This document shows, in pieces, positions 15,239-27,084 of a stretch of 62,000 nt of DNA. The notes under the pieces were generated by a model that was not told the DNA's origin, did no database searches, and was given only the letters and a program-made list of their open reading frames with translations. Made by a program: the position numbers and the translations under genes. Source of the DNA: Symbiodinium natans (taxonomy: Eukaryota; Sar; Dinophyceae; Suessiales; Symbiodiniaceae); contig CAJNDS010000046.1 in the NCBI GenBank assembly GCA_905221605.1, positions 1 through 62,000 on the forward strand, given 5' to 3'. Every line of letters starts with the position of its first letter. Position 1 is the stretch's first letter.

Positions 15239-17557
15239 GACCTTGTGCCTCGGCTTTTGAACCCGTAGCCTCTTCCAAGGTGGAGTTGCTGGAGCTTGGA
15301 CTTTCTACAACTGAGGTTTAAGCGCTTCAGGTCGCAATTGAGGCATCTGCAGGCTTCTTCCCTCACACCCCAAACTCCTAAACCCTGAGCCTCATAAACT
15401 CCTAAACCCTGAGCCCGAAGCGTTTTGGCTTGTTGCGGGGATTAGAGCTGTCGTGGTTACAGGGCCAAGGGCCGGCTGGCCTTTCGGGTTCTAGGGTTTC
15501 AGATTCAGGGTAACTCCTAAACCCTGAGCCAGAAACGTTTTGGCAAAAAGGGGCTTCAGCGTTTGAAGGCTCCCGGGGTTCAGGGCTAAAAGGGATCTAG
15601 AACTCCAGGGTCCCATGTTTTTGTGTGTTTCTGCTGTTCATCAACTAAATTCAGGTTTTAACTGGCCTAACCCCTGCGGGGCTTTCGGGCAGAGGTTTGT
15701 GGTTATCTGCTACAGGAAAATGCGACATACAATACGTCATGGAAGTTTATTTGTCCGCTACTTCCGCTAGCCCTCCACCCCCTCAACCCCTTCAACTCCT
15801 CATGAACCCTGAAACCTAAACCTTGATAGGCCCACACCAAAAACATGAGCTTGTGGTGTTTTCGCGGGCTGCGTCTTGCAGACTCGGCGTTCTAAGGGAT
15901 TGAGGGCTTATGAGTTTAGGGGCCCAAGCTCCGTGAAACCGAACCGCACTACGTGTATAGGGTTTAGTTAGGGTTTATGTTGTTTGTAGGGATGCGAGGC
16001 TATTTAGAGGGTTTCTTTAGGGCTTGAGGTTCAGATGGGCTTCTGAAGCTCTTTCTAGGGTTTGCCTGCGAACACGTTTCTTGCAAGGTGTATTTAAGCT
16101 TCTAATGAGGCCAACCGGGTTTGCATGGTTTAGGAGTTCTTGAGATCTCTTGTAGTGCCATGGATGTTTAACAGAGACTACTGGTCCCGAAATCTTAAGC
16201 CGCCACCGCTCCGGAGGCTCGGGGCACAGATCAATACGCTGAGCTCCTCGGTATATAGGGTTTAGGCGATAGGGATTCGGGATTGGGGCCCTATAGCCCT
16301 AAACCCTCCCCAGTGAAAACTATGAAGAAATGAAGAAATGATACGTAACATTAAACATTAAACAGCCAACAGGCATTCGTGTGCGTAAGACACGACCACA
16401 ACGACTTGCTGGTCAGAAATTGAAATCATTGTGTCAACCGCGAGCAATGTATGTAAGTAGGATACCCCCCAAAATACCATACTTGCGGAGATGCATGTTG
16501 AGTGTCGGGTTGTTCTTAGGGCTAGGATTGAAGGGTTCGGGACTTCCTCTGGACATAGGGATTCCTGGGGGGTTAGGAAGGCCGCTTGGGGTCGGACTTA
16601 GGAGACTGCAGGGCTAGCGCCGAGGCCTGGCCCCTATATAAACCCGGAACCCCAAGAGGGTTGCTGGGTTAAAAATAATGCGGCTCCGGGCTTTTTTCAG
16701 CTTTGCGACCGGCTCTTCAGGGGAAAAGGGCCCTGCTTTATCCACTACAGGGACTACACTGTAGGCCATATAGGGTTTGAGGCTTTTTGGGTTTGGGGTC
16801 AAGGTTTAGGGCTTAAGTTTTGGGATTCAGGGTCTTGGGGTTGAGGACCTCGGGTTGCAGCCGCAGGGGTGAACATCTCTGCATACACTTCCCCGAAATA
16901 CAAGGTCTTCTTGCCTTAAACCGCAAATAAACCGCGACCAACAAGACGACCGAAAGGCCTCACGCAGTAAACCCTAAAACCCTAAACCCTAAACCCTAAA
17001 ACCCCTAAACAGCAAACCCTGAAGCAAAGTAGCTCCGAGGAAACGACCTGCGAGCTGCACGATCGATCCCTCCGTCAATTGCAGCGATCAACTCGCCTAC
17101 AGCTTGACCGTGGGGGGTCCGAGCTTTGCTTTCTTCGCTTAGTATAGCCTAGGGTTAGGCTTTGTAGGGGTTGGGGGTTTTTGGGGCGGGTTTGGGATTT
17201 GGGTTGTAGTTGGGGAGGGTTTTTGTTTCTAGTTTCTGGATACCCATGGAGATTCAAGGTTCGGGTTTTAGCGGGTTTCGGTGAAGTCCCAGAGGTTAGT
17301 ACTGGCGGACAGATGAAGGGGGGGAGGGTGGTGCAGGGGTTCTTCTAGACCCTAGACCCTAAACCCTAAACCCTAAACTCCTGAGCCATCAACCCTCAAC
17401 CCAACACTGCTAAGTGAGCCTGATCCCGATGGGGGGTAAGAAATTAGGATTTGGGGTTTAAGGGGTTTGGGCTGTCAGGGTTTGGGGTCTTACAGGTTTG
17501 GGTTGTGTGGGTTTTAGGGTTTGGGTTTTTGGGGTTTGGCCCTCGGCTACGGCTCAG
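15239..17557. other. Downstream part of copy 1: no certain exon
   Basis: 2.3 kb with diverged telomere-like units, pure CCCTAAA at ~16968-17008 and 17345-17378, and repeated CTAAACCCTGAGCC units at 15370-15540. No counterpart of the copy 2 terminal exon (57893-57998) was found. Confidence 0.4.
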
Positions 17558-17614
17558 GCAAAACAGGGAGATCTATTTCGCAGAACCTCATCAGCCGCTC
17601 CACCTGAGCCATAG
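17558..17614 (+). CDS. Candidate last exon of channel copy 1
   Basis: After acceptor ggctcag the frame reads AKQGDLFRRTSSAAPPEP and stops at TAG 17612-17614. It begins with G as all channel exons do. It does not match the copy 2 C-terminus, so assignment is by position only. Confidence 0.3.
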   Translation, partial: AKQGDLFRRTSSAAPPEP

Positions 17615-17709
17615 TCAAAAAGCTGCAGGCTGTAAATCCTGGACCCGAAACCCTAAACTCTAAACTCCCTTAAGCCCTAGGATTGAGGGAGGGTTTTTGA
17701 CTATGGCTC
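17606..17709. repeat. 16-bp perfect inverted repeat
   Basis: GAGCCATAGTCAAAAA (17606-17621) and TTTTTGACTATGGCTC (17694-17709), 72 nt apart. The left arm spans the candidate stop codon. Could fold at the 3' end of copy 1 or be a small insertion. Confidence 0.6.
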
Positions 17710-17763
17710 ACACACAATGCTGCGCCTCGCACCAGGCAAGGGGAGTTGCTTTAGGAGGTTGGG

Positions 17764-17870
17764 TTGGGATCATGTTGCCCCTTATACTAACGGACCTGAA
17801 TAGGGATTATATAATAAGTGGTACTATAATCCCTATAAAGGACTGTTAGTATAGGGGGGGAACATCCCAA
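17764..17870. mobile_element. MITE-like element, family 2, copy a
   Basis: Left end ccccttatactaacgg and right end ctgttagtataggggg are inverted copies, with inner inverted pair tagggattata / tataatcccta, flanked by gggat...atccc. About 105 bp, no coding capacity. Confidence 0.7.
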
Positions 17871-20800
17871 AGTTTGGGGTTCTAGGGGTGGACCGGGGGT
17901 TGAGCAGGCTCGGGGTTTAGTGGGCTCTTGGCCGGATTCCGAGCACTAACCTCAAACCAAATAAGCCAAAAGATAAACTAAAACCCTAAACCCTACACTG
18001 CCCTACACCTTGCATTTTTTCGACAGTTCTTACGGAGTTCTCCGGCCCATCAGGGTTTACGGCTTGTGGGGTTTAGGGTTTAGGGCTTGGGCTAAGTTGT
18101 GTTCTTAAGGTACTTGCCCTACTGAGGACCATTGCACCATTAAGGCCGTAAGGCTTGCAGTGTAGTGCTCCTAAACCCTAGACCCTAAACCCTACACACT
18201 AAACCTTGAACCCAAACCCTAAAGCCTAAACCCTACGTAAGAATTACGGATTTGTTTAAGGCTTGTTCCGATAGGGCAGCTTTCAAGGCTAAGCAGGTGA
18301 GGACCTTTTGGGGTCTCGATTGTTACACCTGAGCATCCGTTCAGTGATGACTGCCTCTGAGGTTTCTGAATTGGGGATGAGGGTGAGTTCTTAGTATCAT
18401 CGTTGTGGATTGTGCTTGCTGCATTTTTCTAGTGTGGCTCTCTCTCTCTCTCTATCTATATATGTCTATATATATATATGCGCAAATGTTTGGGCGAGTT
18501 GCCTCCGGCATGGTCGACGTGCAGCGTCTGGGAGTCAAACCCTCCCACATCTCTCCTAAACCATGACATGCCTATGTAGGCCTCTGGGATATTTCATAAT
18601 TTCCCTTACTAGATTTAGGAGGCTCATACTCAGGAATATGTTTCAGAGGTTTTTTTTCCGGGCCATCCTACATGCGGGAGGTCGATCGAGTCGTGCGCAG
18701 AAGTGAGAGGGGCAGCTGGCGATTTGTTTTTAGACTCCGGGGTCCCATGCCAGTCTCGGGAGCCTTCGCCAGACAAAACGCCTCCAGCTCTGTCAAGCTG
18801 TACTTGCTAGGATTTTGGGGGGCTGGAGGGATTCGGATCCTAGTGAAGCAGCTTCATGACTGCTACCCCCCCCCCCCCCCCCAACTTGACCCCTTCTGCA
18901 CTCTACACTCTGAACTCTGTAACCTCAACCTCTTCAACTTGACAAATCCCAAGATTCTTTGCGTTGGCTTCCCGGGAAACTGCTAGGCAAATCAGCAAAG
19001 TACCAGGGCACGACGCCACAGCAGCTGCCGGTCCTAAGCCACTTCTCTGCACACGTCCCGTGGGATGGCTTAGGGCCCATAGGGGTTTCTTCGGGTTTCC
19101 TGTTTTTGGGGTTCCTCGTTGAGTTTGAGTTTTAAGAGGAGAGCCCTACCAGGGCGAAACCCCGAACCGCTATGTTCACAGCAGGCTTAGGGGCGTAGGG
19201 CTTAGGGCTTGCAAGGTTTATGTGATTTCTGGCGCTCATAAGCCTGAAGTTCTCAAAGGCTTCTGTGGGCGCAGTGTTCTGGGTAGCATACCAGGTTCAG
19301 GCTTTAGGGCTTTGGGCTGGAACTGGAGCCACAAGTAAAGTAGCATTACAGGCCGGATGCTCACCCTGCGGCGTTTCGATGCTGCTGCCCTGCTGACTGG
19401 GCACGGTCAGTTAAAGTTCTTTCAACTATGTTCCAATTTGGGTACCCGAACCATGAAGGCCACATTATAATCATCATAACCGACCCTAAGCCCTGAGCCC
19501 TGAACCTCAAAAGGGTACCCAAGAAGCGATCATAGTACGCCGAACTGACCACACGACATGCTGGACGTGGCCCAGACGCTCATCAGACCTTAAATCATAG
19601 AGTTCACACCGGAAGTGCTAAACCACAGAATGTGGCTTGCGAGGGGATCTCCCTAGGGACCATAACGCAAACCCGAGCCACTAAGTCCCTAACTACTAAG
19701 ACATCATAGCCTCTTCTGAGCTTAGGGGCTCAGGATTTAAGGCCTTTAGGGCTCAAGGTTGCAAGAATCCCTGCCAGCCTCAGCCCAACCCCTACGCCCT
19801 TAGAACCCTCAACCCCTTAACCTCAGAAATGGTCCTCCACCCTTTGGCTTGGGGGTTTGGGGTTTCGGGTTGTTCTTGGAGAGTGCCGAGTCTTAGGCTT
19901 CAGCAAGGGTGTGGGAATCATGGCTCAGGGTGAAGGCTGGAAAATCCCTGTGTGGTACTATTCTGCAGTTAGGTTTCCGGGGAAAACTTGCAAAGCCGGA
20001 GGGTTTAGGGTTTAGGGTTTAGAGTTTAGGGTCGTTTGAACAGACAGTTTTGTGCCGTCGTCGGTGGGAGTCTGCGCCCGCTCACGCCTGGTGACAGGCA
20101 TCACCACTACCTCTTGGTAGCTCGTGAGCAGCTCTACGGGCTTAGCCCCACAACTCCGACAGATTCGATCCGATCCCCCAAATGCGTTTAGGGCTCCGGG
20201 AATTTAGGGATTCGGCCGTCCAAGGCTCCCTCAAAAACAACAATGCAGAATAAAAGGTGCATACATATATATATATACATACACATACATGCCATTTTAG
20301 AACCATCTGAAGACCTACACTAGTCCGCCTGACGAGCCTAAACCCAAAACCCAAACTCCCAACACCCCAAATCCTAAACCCCAAACCCTACCAAAGCCTA
20401 AACCCCACACCAAAATCCCGGCCTTTGAGGATGCTCAGGCTGCAGAAGAAATCCCAAAGATGGATCATAAGGAACCAAGGGATGTGTAGTGGAGTTCAGG
20501 GTTCAGGATCTGGGGCTTAGTGCTTAGCATGTGAGGGAGGGGGGGGTGTGCCAGGGGCCCAGATTCCGCTACGAAGGCTTACTATAATTATAGTTTTTGG
20601 GGCTCATCAAAGGCTTGAGAAAGATGGGGGCTTGCGTACCCCTCCCTTGCACGCCCTTGGTTCCTTTTGAATGGCATTTTTCTTGGAAGCCCGGTGGTAC
20701 CCTTTTTCTCTCTCGGGTTCTGGATTCCTCTCGCCGAAAACCTAAACCCTGGCTATGATAGGGTTTCCAGCGCCGCCCCTTCATTTTGCCACACCCGAAA

Positions 20801-21059
20801 TCGGGTCGTGCCGCTGCATGAGCGCTCGCTAGGCCTGGTGGCATGTAGGGCTTGTGAAGGGCTCAGGGTTCAGGGTTTAGGGTTTATAGTCTGACCCCCA
20901 TGCCGTGGAAGGAAGGAAGCTTTTAGGGTGTTAGTCAGCGGTTTGGGAGAGGTCGACCGCAGTGCGCTGGTAAAAGCCAAGCATCTCCGAAGCCGACTGC
21001 ACGGGTGTCGTGGGCACTGCGCCATACACCTTGAAACCTAATTCCTAAACCCTATAATA

Positions 21060-21095
<36 letters not shown>

Positions 21096-21271
21096 GATGT
21101 GTATATGTATATATGTTAGATGTTGTAATATGTGCAAGATAATTATGATAAATTTAACATTATACGTACGATAAGTAGTGATACAGAAAAATTTTCAGAC
21201 TATTACTTTTAGTACATAAACAAATAAGTACATGAACAAATACACACATATATGTATATATACACATATAT

Positions 21272-21274
21272 GTG

Positions 21275-21305
<31 letters not shown>

Positions 21306-21500
21306 TGTATGTATGTATGTATGTATGTATGTATGTATGTATGTATGTATGTATGTATGTATGCATGTATGCATGTATGCATGTATGCATGTATGCATGT
21401 ATGCATGTATGCATGTATGCATGTATGCATGTATGTATGTCTGTATGTATGTATGTATGTATGCATACGCATATGCATACGTATATGCATACGTATATGT
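21272..21500. repeat. (ATGT)n / (ATGC ATGT)n array
   Basis: About 85 bp of ATGT, then about 75 bp of alternating ATGC/ATGT, then ATGT and ATGCATACGCAT. Strict purine-pyrimidine alternation over most of its length. Translated frames (MYVC, HTYI) are artefacts. Confidence 0.9.
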
Positions 21501-21627
21501 ATATGTAATTATAAAGCCTTCATGCCTCCCTCCACATGGTGCTGCTATCGGACCCCCCCAGGGAAAGTGTTGAACCCCAACATGGTGCGCCTTCACTTCT
21601 GTAGGGTACCACAAGACCCTCAACACC

Positions 21628-21912
21628 TTCCAACCCTAAACCCTAAACCCTAAACCCTAAACCCTAAACCCTAAACCCTAAACCCTAAACCCCCTGAAGC
21701 TGAGCCTGACACCCAACTCAAACCCAAGCCTCGGTGCTTGCCACCATCGTTTGAGCCCCAAAAGCCGAAGCCCTGAAACACCAAACCCTAAACCCTAAAC
21801 CCCCTAAACCCTAAACCCCCTAAACCCTCTAAACCCTAAACCCCAAACCCTAAACCCTAAACCCTAAACCCTAAACCCTAAACCCTAAACCCTAACCCCC
21901 CCCCCCCCCCCC
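21628..21912 (-). repeat. CCCTAAA arrays ending in a C-run
   Basis: Two CCCTAAA blocks (21633-21692 and 21782-21895) around ~90 bp of diverged sequence; the second ends in a C-run at 21897-21912. Confidence 0.85.
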
Positions 21913-21979
21913 ACAAAAAACCTAGAAATAGCAAGAATGACAATATTAACAACAACAAAGCCCCCTGTCAGAAAAGAAG

Positions 21980-22055
21980 GCTTTAACCTGCATGTCACCG
22001 GCCACGACTCCGAGCTTGCGCAGATCATGCCCATCTGGACCCTGGAGCCGGGAGC
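21980..22055 (+). CDS. Candidate exon (N-terminal part of channel copy 2?)
   Basis: After gaagaag the frame reads FNLHVTGHDSELAQIMPIW and continues TLEPGAQ. Good codon use, flanked by telomere-like introns, starts with G. No homologue to test it against. Confidence 0.35.
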
Positions 22056-22542
22056 TCAGTCAGCGGTTTGGGGGTTGTAGGGTTTAGGGTTCAGGGTTCA
22101 GGGTTCAGGGGTGTACGTTTTGAGCTTCTGAAGTCTTACTTGATGGCTTTGGGGGTGTTTAGGGTTCAGGGGTTCGGCGTTTTTTCCTGTCTTTGTTTTG
22201 TTTTGTTTCGGGTTTGGGGATTTAGGGTTAGGGTTTGGGGCTTAGGGTTTGGGGTTCAGGGTTTCGGGCTCATGTGTTGCTTGTTTGTTTGGGGGTAGGG
22301 GATGGTTTAGGCTTCTCAGGGTTTATGTTTCTTTGGGGGTTGCGAGGTTTCGTGTGTCTGCGGTCCCTACGAGCACATGTCGAGAGAACAGATAAGCTGG
22401 ATAAGCTTTGTGGGCATCCGGATAAGGGCTAAGGGGCTTAGCGACCTCTACCCACCGCCTACACTCTAGGTTAAGGGTTTCGGGTTTAGGGCTCGGGGTT
22501 CCAGCCTGGAGCAGAAAGCTGAACATCAGCATTCCCCCCCCC

Positions 22543-22800
22543 CCCCCCCCAAAGGTGGCCAAATTCGAGCCTCCAAATCCCTCATGCCCTCCCTAAACTT
22601 CCTAAACCCTGCAACCCTGCAAGAAAAGACTGTCATTCTGAATCGTCTGGAAGTCCTGTGGCTCGAAAGGTTTTTGTTTTGGGTACGGTTTGAGACAAGA
22701 AGCCAACCCCCCTCCAACCCCCTCCAACCCCCTCCACCCCCCTCCACCCCCCGTCCGCCCCCCCTCCACCCCTCCACTGCCCCCACTGCCCTCCACCCAC
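22543..22800. repeat. C-runs and CCCCTCCA repeats
   Basis: C17-type run at ~22534-22550 and CCCCCTCCA repeats at 22707-22800 giving artefact Pro/Gly-rich frames. No gene. Confidence 0.6.
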
Positions 22801-22858
22801 CCCAGGTTCCAGGCCACGGACGAGGCCTTGTGATCGGGACAAGCCTGCTTCATATATG

Positions 22859-22970
22859 GCCCGAATAATTACTAACAGTTTTCCCTTATGGTGTTCTGGT
22901 CCCTTTGCAATTATACTACAAGAACCCGCACAATCCTCTGCTAATTCTGAAGTAAGGCCCCTAGATTCGG
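22859..22970. mobile_element. MITE-like element, family 3, copy a
   Basis: Shares ccgaataattactaacag, ccctttgcaattatactac and aaggcccctaga with copies at 35533 and 60983. Confidence 0.6.
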
Positions 22971-24531
22971 TTGTTGAAAACTGGTGTGAGGCTGACACGG
23001 TTCTAAAGGCTCCATGAGGGTTTTAGGGTCCAGGGTTTACGACTTGGGAGAAGAGGCTTCAACACGGGCTTCAACCTGGGAGGGGCCCTATAAGGTTTAG
23101 GATTGAGGTCTTTACGCTCTTAAGCTAAACACCACGCTTCCTTAGCCGGCCATGCGGGGGTGGGGGGGGGGGGGGGGGAGGATCCTGGAAATCAGGTTTG
23201 TAGAGCAAGCTATCACCTAGGTGCTGCTGTTTTGGACTTGGTGCACTCAGTTCGTGCTGGGGCTTTTTGTTCAGTTCATAGCCCTAAACCTTAAGCTGAT
23301 CGAGCTTGCCGCAGCGTTTTTGATGGCCACAAGGCCCTGGCGCTGTCGCGTCTTGGGCTAGGGGGGTCTGCCTAGAAAAGCCCCGGAGCGCTAAGGACCA
23401 CAAGAAGTAGAGCAGCACCCACTCACGCCCAGACTTCTTGGTTTTTAAACCTATGATGCACATAAAGCTAACCCCTCTAAACCCAACGCCCCAAGCCTGT
23501 TAGGCTATTGTGTGTTTTGTGTATTGTGTTATGTTCTTATTAACCCATTAATACCATCTCGTACTTTATGTTAGAGCATTGTTTGGTAGCTTCTGTTTCG
23601 AAAACCCTCCCGAGTCCGGGTCTCCCCGAGCGTCCCTGCTCACGTGTTGCTGCAATGGCCATGCTTGAGACACCTGGGTGCGCCACAGGGGGCGGGATTA
23701 GAGGGAGGTTGGGGATCAGGGTTTAGGGTTTAGGGTTCAGGGTTCAGGGTAGTTTAGGGCTTAGGGGTTGGGGAAGCTGAGGCTGGGATCAGGAGGGCTG
23801 AGGGTAGCTTATGGACTAGGGCCTCAAGGTCGTTCAGGGGCTTGAGGTAGTTTATGGTTCAGGGGCTAGGGTTTAGGGCTTTGGGTGTAGGGTGTAGGAT
23901 TTGAATCCCAAGCTGGAGGTTCCTTTATCATTGGGTTCTGTGCTCGGTTCCCTTGCTTGCTTGTCTCAGGCTAGACCCCAAATCCTCAATCCACAAAGCA
24001 GCAGCAACCCTACGCCCTAAAAGCCCAGCTCCGGAACTGTACCTCTTACTCTGTACCCTAAACCCTAAACCCTAAACCCTAAACCCTAAACCCTAAACCC
24101 TAAACCCTAAACCTTAAACAGTCCCTAAACCCTCAACCCTAAACCCTAAACCCTAAACAGTCAGGCCTCCAAGAAAAGGAGTTGAGCAGAGGGGCCGCTT
24201 CAACCGGGTTTGCATCCTCAGCGCAGAGCTCTGCTTCTAGGGTTCAGGGTTTAGGGGTTAGAAAGAAACTTCGCGCTCAAAGTTTTGCATTTCCCAGAAT
24301 ATATACGGGACCCTTAACCCAGCCCAAATTTCGAGAGTCCTTACTAAAGGAGCGGCGAATTTGGAGCGGGGAGTATGGGTTTAGGGTTTGCGGGTTAGCG
24401 TTCAGGGTTCCAGCTGTCGGAGCGAGAGAAACTTCGCATGCTGCAAAGCTTTAAACCCTCATCCTTGAACCTAGTGTCAGCCCTGAACGCCCCACCTAAA
24501 CCCTAAGACCTCAACAAGCACGCTCCAACAG
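22971..24531. other. Intron-like interval
   Basis: Holds a G-run at 23160-23178, TTTAGGG units near 23710-23750 and a CCCTAAA array at 24055-24160. No exon recognised. Confidence 0.4.
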
Positions 24532-24590
24532 GTTTGAGCAGACGCTGCAGGAGCAGAACGACATCCTGCGTCGCTTTATGGAGGCTGTGG
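24532..24590 (+). CDS. Candidate coiled-coil exon, channel copy 2 N-terminus
   Basis: After ccaacag the frame reads FEQTLQEQNDILRRFMEAV, an amphipathic helix. Dinoflagellate EF-hand channels often carry such N-terminal helices, and the island sits upstream of S1 on the same strand. Flanked by CCCTAAA and G-run introns. Confidence 0.45.
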
Positions 24591-25622
24591 GGGGGGTGGA
24601 GGGTTAGAGTTTACAGTCTCTTCGGTTTCGGGTTGAGGAAAACCCTAACCCCTAGACCCTTTGCGCGTAAGATTTACTTAGGGTTTAAGGATTGAGTTCA
24701 AGGCCTGGTGCCTTTGCAGCTTGTCTTGCTGCTTTGTGCTCGGCGTTCCCTGACTAAACGTTCAAAGTTTGGCCAGTTTGGGGATATAGGGATTACTAGG
24801 TAGGGTTTTGGGATGTGTCATATTTTCTCTTATTGGGTTTAAGAGGACCATGTCGAGGAATATTTCCTAGTTTAGGGTTTGGGGGGGCGGAGGGATTTCC
24901 AGATGGGCCCGTTATCCAAGTTGTTTAGAGCCCGGGGTCCGCTCAGGGGCAAGCACTTTGAGACCTGTGAGAGATATAGGGTTTAGCGTTTGGGGTTTAG
25001 GGTTTAGGGTTTAGGGTGTAGTGTTTACTGTGTAGGGTTCAGGGTTTAGGGTTTGGACATATTCCCTATAAAGCCTAACGCCCACATCCTAAACCCGTGA
25101 AGCCCTAAACACCACAAACCCTTGAAACCCCAAACTCTGTCAGCTCTTTTGCCCTAAAGCGCAGCTCTTCGGCACAAACCCTATAACCCCGAAACCCTAA
25201 ACCCTGAAACCCCGAAACCCTAAACCCTAAACCCCCAAAAACCCTAAACCCTGAAACCCCGAAATCCTAAACCCTAAACCCCCAAAGGCAAGGGTTGATC
25301 ACAGCTTCAAACCTCCTCGAAAAGCCCTGCGGGGCAGCATGTTGGTGCCTGAAGCCAAGTTAAGGTTCAACTAGGGTTTAGGGAACTTGGGAATTGAATG
25401 GGGTTTAGGGTGTAAGGTGTAGGGTTTGAGGTTTTTTGACCTTCCTGCCAAGAATTGCGGGTTTTCACGGAGGGCGTGCTTGTGATAGACGCGCAAGCAT
25501 GCTTACTCCCTGGGTACGCAACTCCTGAATCCTAGGCCCTGAGATCTCCCCCAAACCAGCTCCTGAAACCCTAACCCTAAACTCTAAACCCTAAACCCCC
25601 TAAACCCCAGAAGCCTTGCCAG
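24591..25622. other. Intron-like interval with mixed telomere-like units
   Basis: TTTAGGG block 24985-25055, CCCTGAAACCCCGAAA variants 25180-25290, and diverged sequence. No exon recognised. Confidence 0.45.
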
Positions 25623-25705
25623 GCGGAGTTCGGCAAGCAGGCTCTCATCCTCAAAGACCTCGGATTTCAAATCGGCCGCCTGCGCTGCGCTTTACTCAAG
25701 GGCCT
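25623..25705 (+). CDS. Candidate exon (AEFGKQALILKDLGFQIGRL)
   Basis: After ttgccag, frame AEFGKQALILKDLGFQIGRL continues to LRCALLKG. Helical, G/C-rich, starts with G. Possibly part of the copy 2 N-terminus; frame not proven. Confidence 0.35.
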
Positions 25706-26135
25706 TAAAGTAAGAGTAAGAGGTCCCCAAACCGCAGGATTATGGGGGGTTTAGGGTTAGAGGGTTTAGGGCTGGGGGCTTAGGATTTCGGATCATAGGA
25801 TTGTAGGGTTACGGGTATTCGGAGGGTTGCAGGGCTCAGGTTTCTTCGACGTTTTTGGTCTTGGAGCCTTGTGGGGTTGAAGGTTCAGAGTTTAGGGTCC
25901 TTTGAGAACCAATGAGCGCATAGCAGCGCCCTTTCTACGGGTCCTTCCTGGTAGCCCTTCGTGACGTCGTTTAGTTGTCGTTGTTGTTGGTGGCGGTAGT
26001 GGTGGTGGTTTGACCGTTTTCTACTATTTTCTGAGAGGTATTATTCCCTGACCCAACCTTGGTCCCTAGTTAGGGACGCAGGCAGGCTCCCCAACAGTCC
26101 AAAACCAATCCTTCCACGTTTAGGGGACCCTAACC

Positions 26136-26248
26136 CTAAGGGTCCATGTACCTCATTATTAATTATTATACACTTGGGCCCCAAAAGTCCTTAAAGAGGA
26201 AGTACCTTTAGGCCCAAGTACTCCCTACTTAGGTACATGGACCCTTAG
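26136..26248. mobile_element. MITE-like element, family 1, copy a
   Basis: Terminal inverted repeats ctaagggtccatgtacct / aggtacatggacccttag are perfect over ~18 bp, with an inner inverted pair acttgggcc / ggcccaagt. 113 bp. Two more copies at 59150 and 59862. Confidence 0.8.
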
Positions 26249-26330
26249 AACCCTAAAGGCCCAAACCCTAAACCCTAAACCCTAAACCCTAAACCCTAAA
26301 CCCTAAACCGACTCCTGAGGTCTACTGGCC

Positions 26331-26412
26331 CAGGGCTCATTGCCATCGGTCGTTGCTGCCTCAGAGGTTGCGGAGGAGCCACCGGAACCAGAGGCCTCCG
26401 GGGGGGAAACCT
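26331..26412 (+). CDS. Candidate acidic exon (PSVVAASEVAEEPPEPEASG)
   Basis: After ggcccag an acidic Pro/Glu-rich frame is open to ~26410. Could be a disordered N-terminal segment of the channel; weak. Confidence 0.25.
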
Positions 26413-26492
26413 TGGGGGAAACTTGAGAGTTTCGGGTTTAGGGTTTGGGGTTTGGGGTTTGGGGTTTAGGGTTTAGGGTTTAGGGATGGTGG

Positions 26493-26590
26493 GTTGGGAT
26501 GTTCCCCCTTATACGATCAGTCCCTGATAGGGATTTTGATATACTACGTACCCCCTGCTATCCCTATTAAGGACTGATAGTGGTCCAAAG
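26493..26590. mobile_element. MITE-like element, family 2, copy b
   Basis: ttgggatgttccccctta, agtccctgatagggat and atccctattaaggactgat match copy a. The right terminus is degraded. Confidence 0.6.
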
Positions 26591-26641
26591 CTTACACCGA
26601 GACCTGGTGGGGGTTTAGGGTTTAGGGTTTAGGGTTTAGGG

Positions 26642-26712
26642 TCCACCAGGAACACGGCCGAGAGGAGGGGGACCATGAAGCCCCGGGGCTGGCAGCTTCT
26701 TTGCAAAGTTCC
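26642..26712 (+). CDS. Candidate basic exon (RNTAERRGTMKPRGW)
   Basis: After ccaccag the frame RNTAERRGTMKPRGWQ is open between two TTTAGGG blocks. G/C-rich island; no homologue. Confidence 0.25.
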
Positions 26713-26802
26713 GTATCACGGCGAAGCCTGGGGCCGGCATGTGAGTGTGCACACTCCCGGTTTAAAGTTTAGGGTGTAGGGCTTAGGGTTTAGGGTCTTT
26801 GG

Positions 26803-26955
26803 CTTAGGGTTCAGGGTTCAGGGTTCAGGGTTCAGGGTTCAGGGTTCAGGGTTCAGGGTTCAGGGTTCAGGGTTTAGGGTTTAGGGTTTAGGGTTTAGGG
26901 TTTAGGGTTTAGGGTTTAGGGTTTAGGGTTTAGGGTTTAGGGTTTAGGGTTTAGT
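26803..26955 (+). repeat. GGTTCAG block followed by GGTTTAG block
   Basis: About nine pure GGGTTCA units (26808-26870) are followed by about twelve pure GGGTTTA units (26871-26955). Each variant is locally homogenised. Confidence 0.9.
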
Positions 26956-27084
26956 TTCTAAGGTTAAGGTTTCAGGGTTTGAGGTTTAGGGTTTAGGGTT
27001 GTTCAATCAGGGGGATTTGGCATGAGATCAGGAACCACGTGCAACACCGATCCGAAGGGGCCAGTCCGAGCCCACCGGACGCAA

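Larger units (their letters stand above)
17871..21979. other. Likely intergenic or 5' region of channel copy 2
   Basis: 4.1 kb without a certain gene. Contains scattered CCCTAAA/TTTAGGG, a (TC)n(TA)n tract at 18440-18480, a C-run at 18866-18882, a (TC)n(TA)n tract at 21060-21095 and the large ATGT/ATGC array. Exon-like islands GAG|VDRVVRRSERGSWRF (~18682) and DAQAAEEIPKMDHKEPR (~20416) are too weak to call. Confidence 0.4.

Noticed and set aside
21160-21653. MYVC/HTYI repetitive ORFs
   Set aside because: Artefacts of the ATGT/ATGC simple repeat; open on several frames and both strands.
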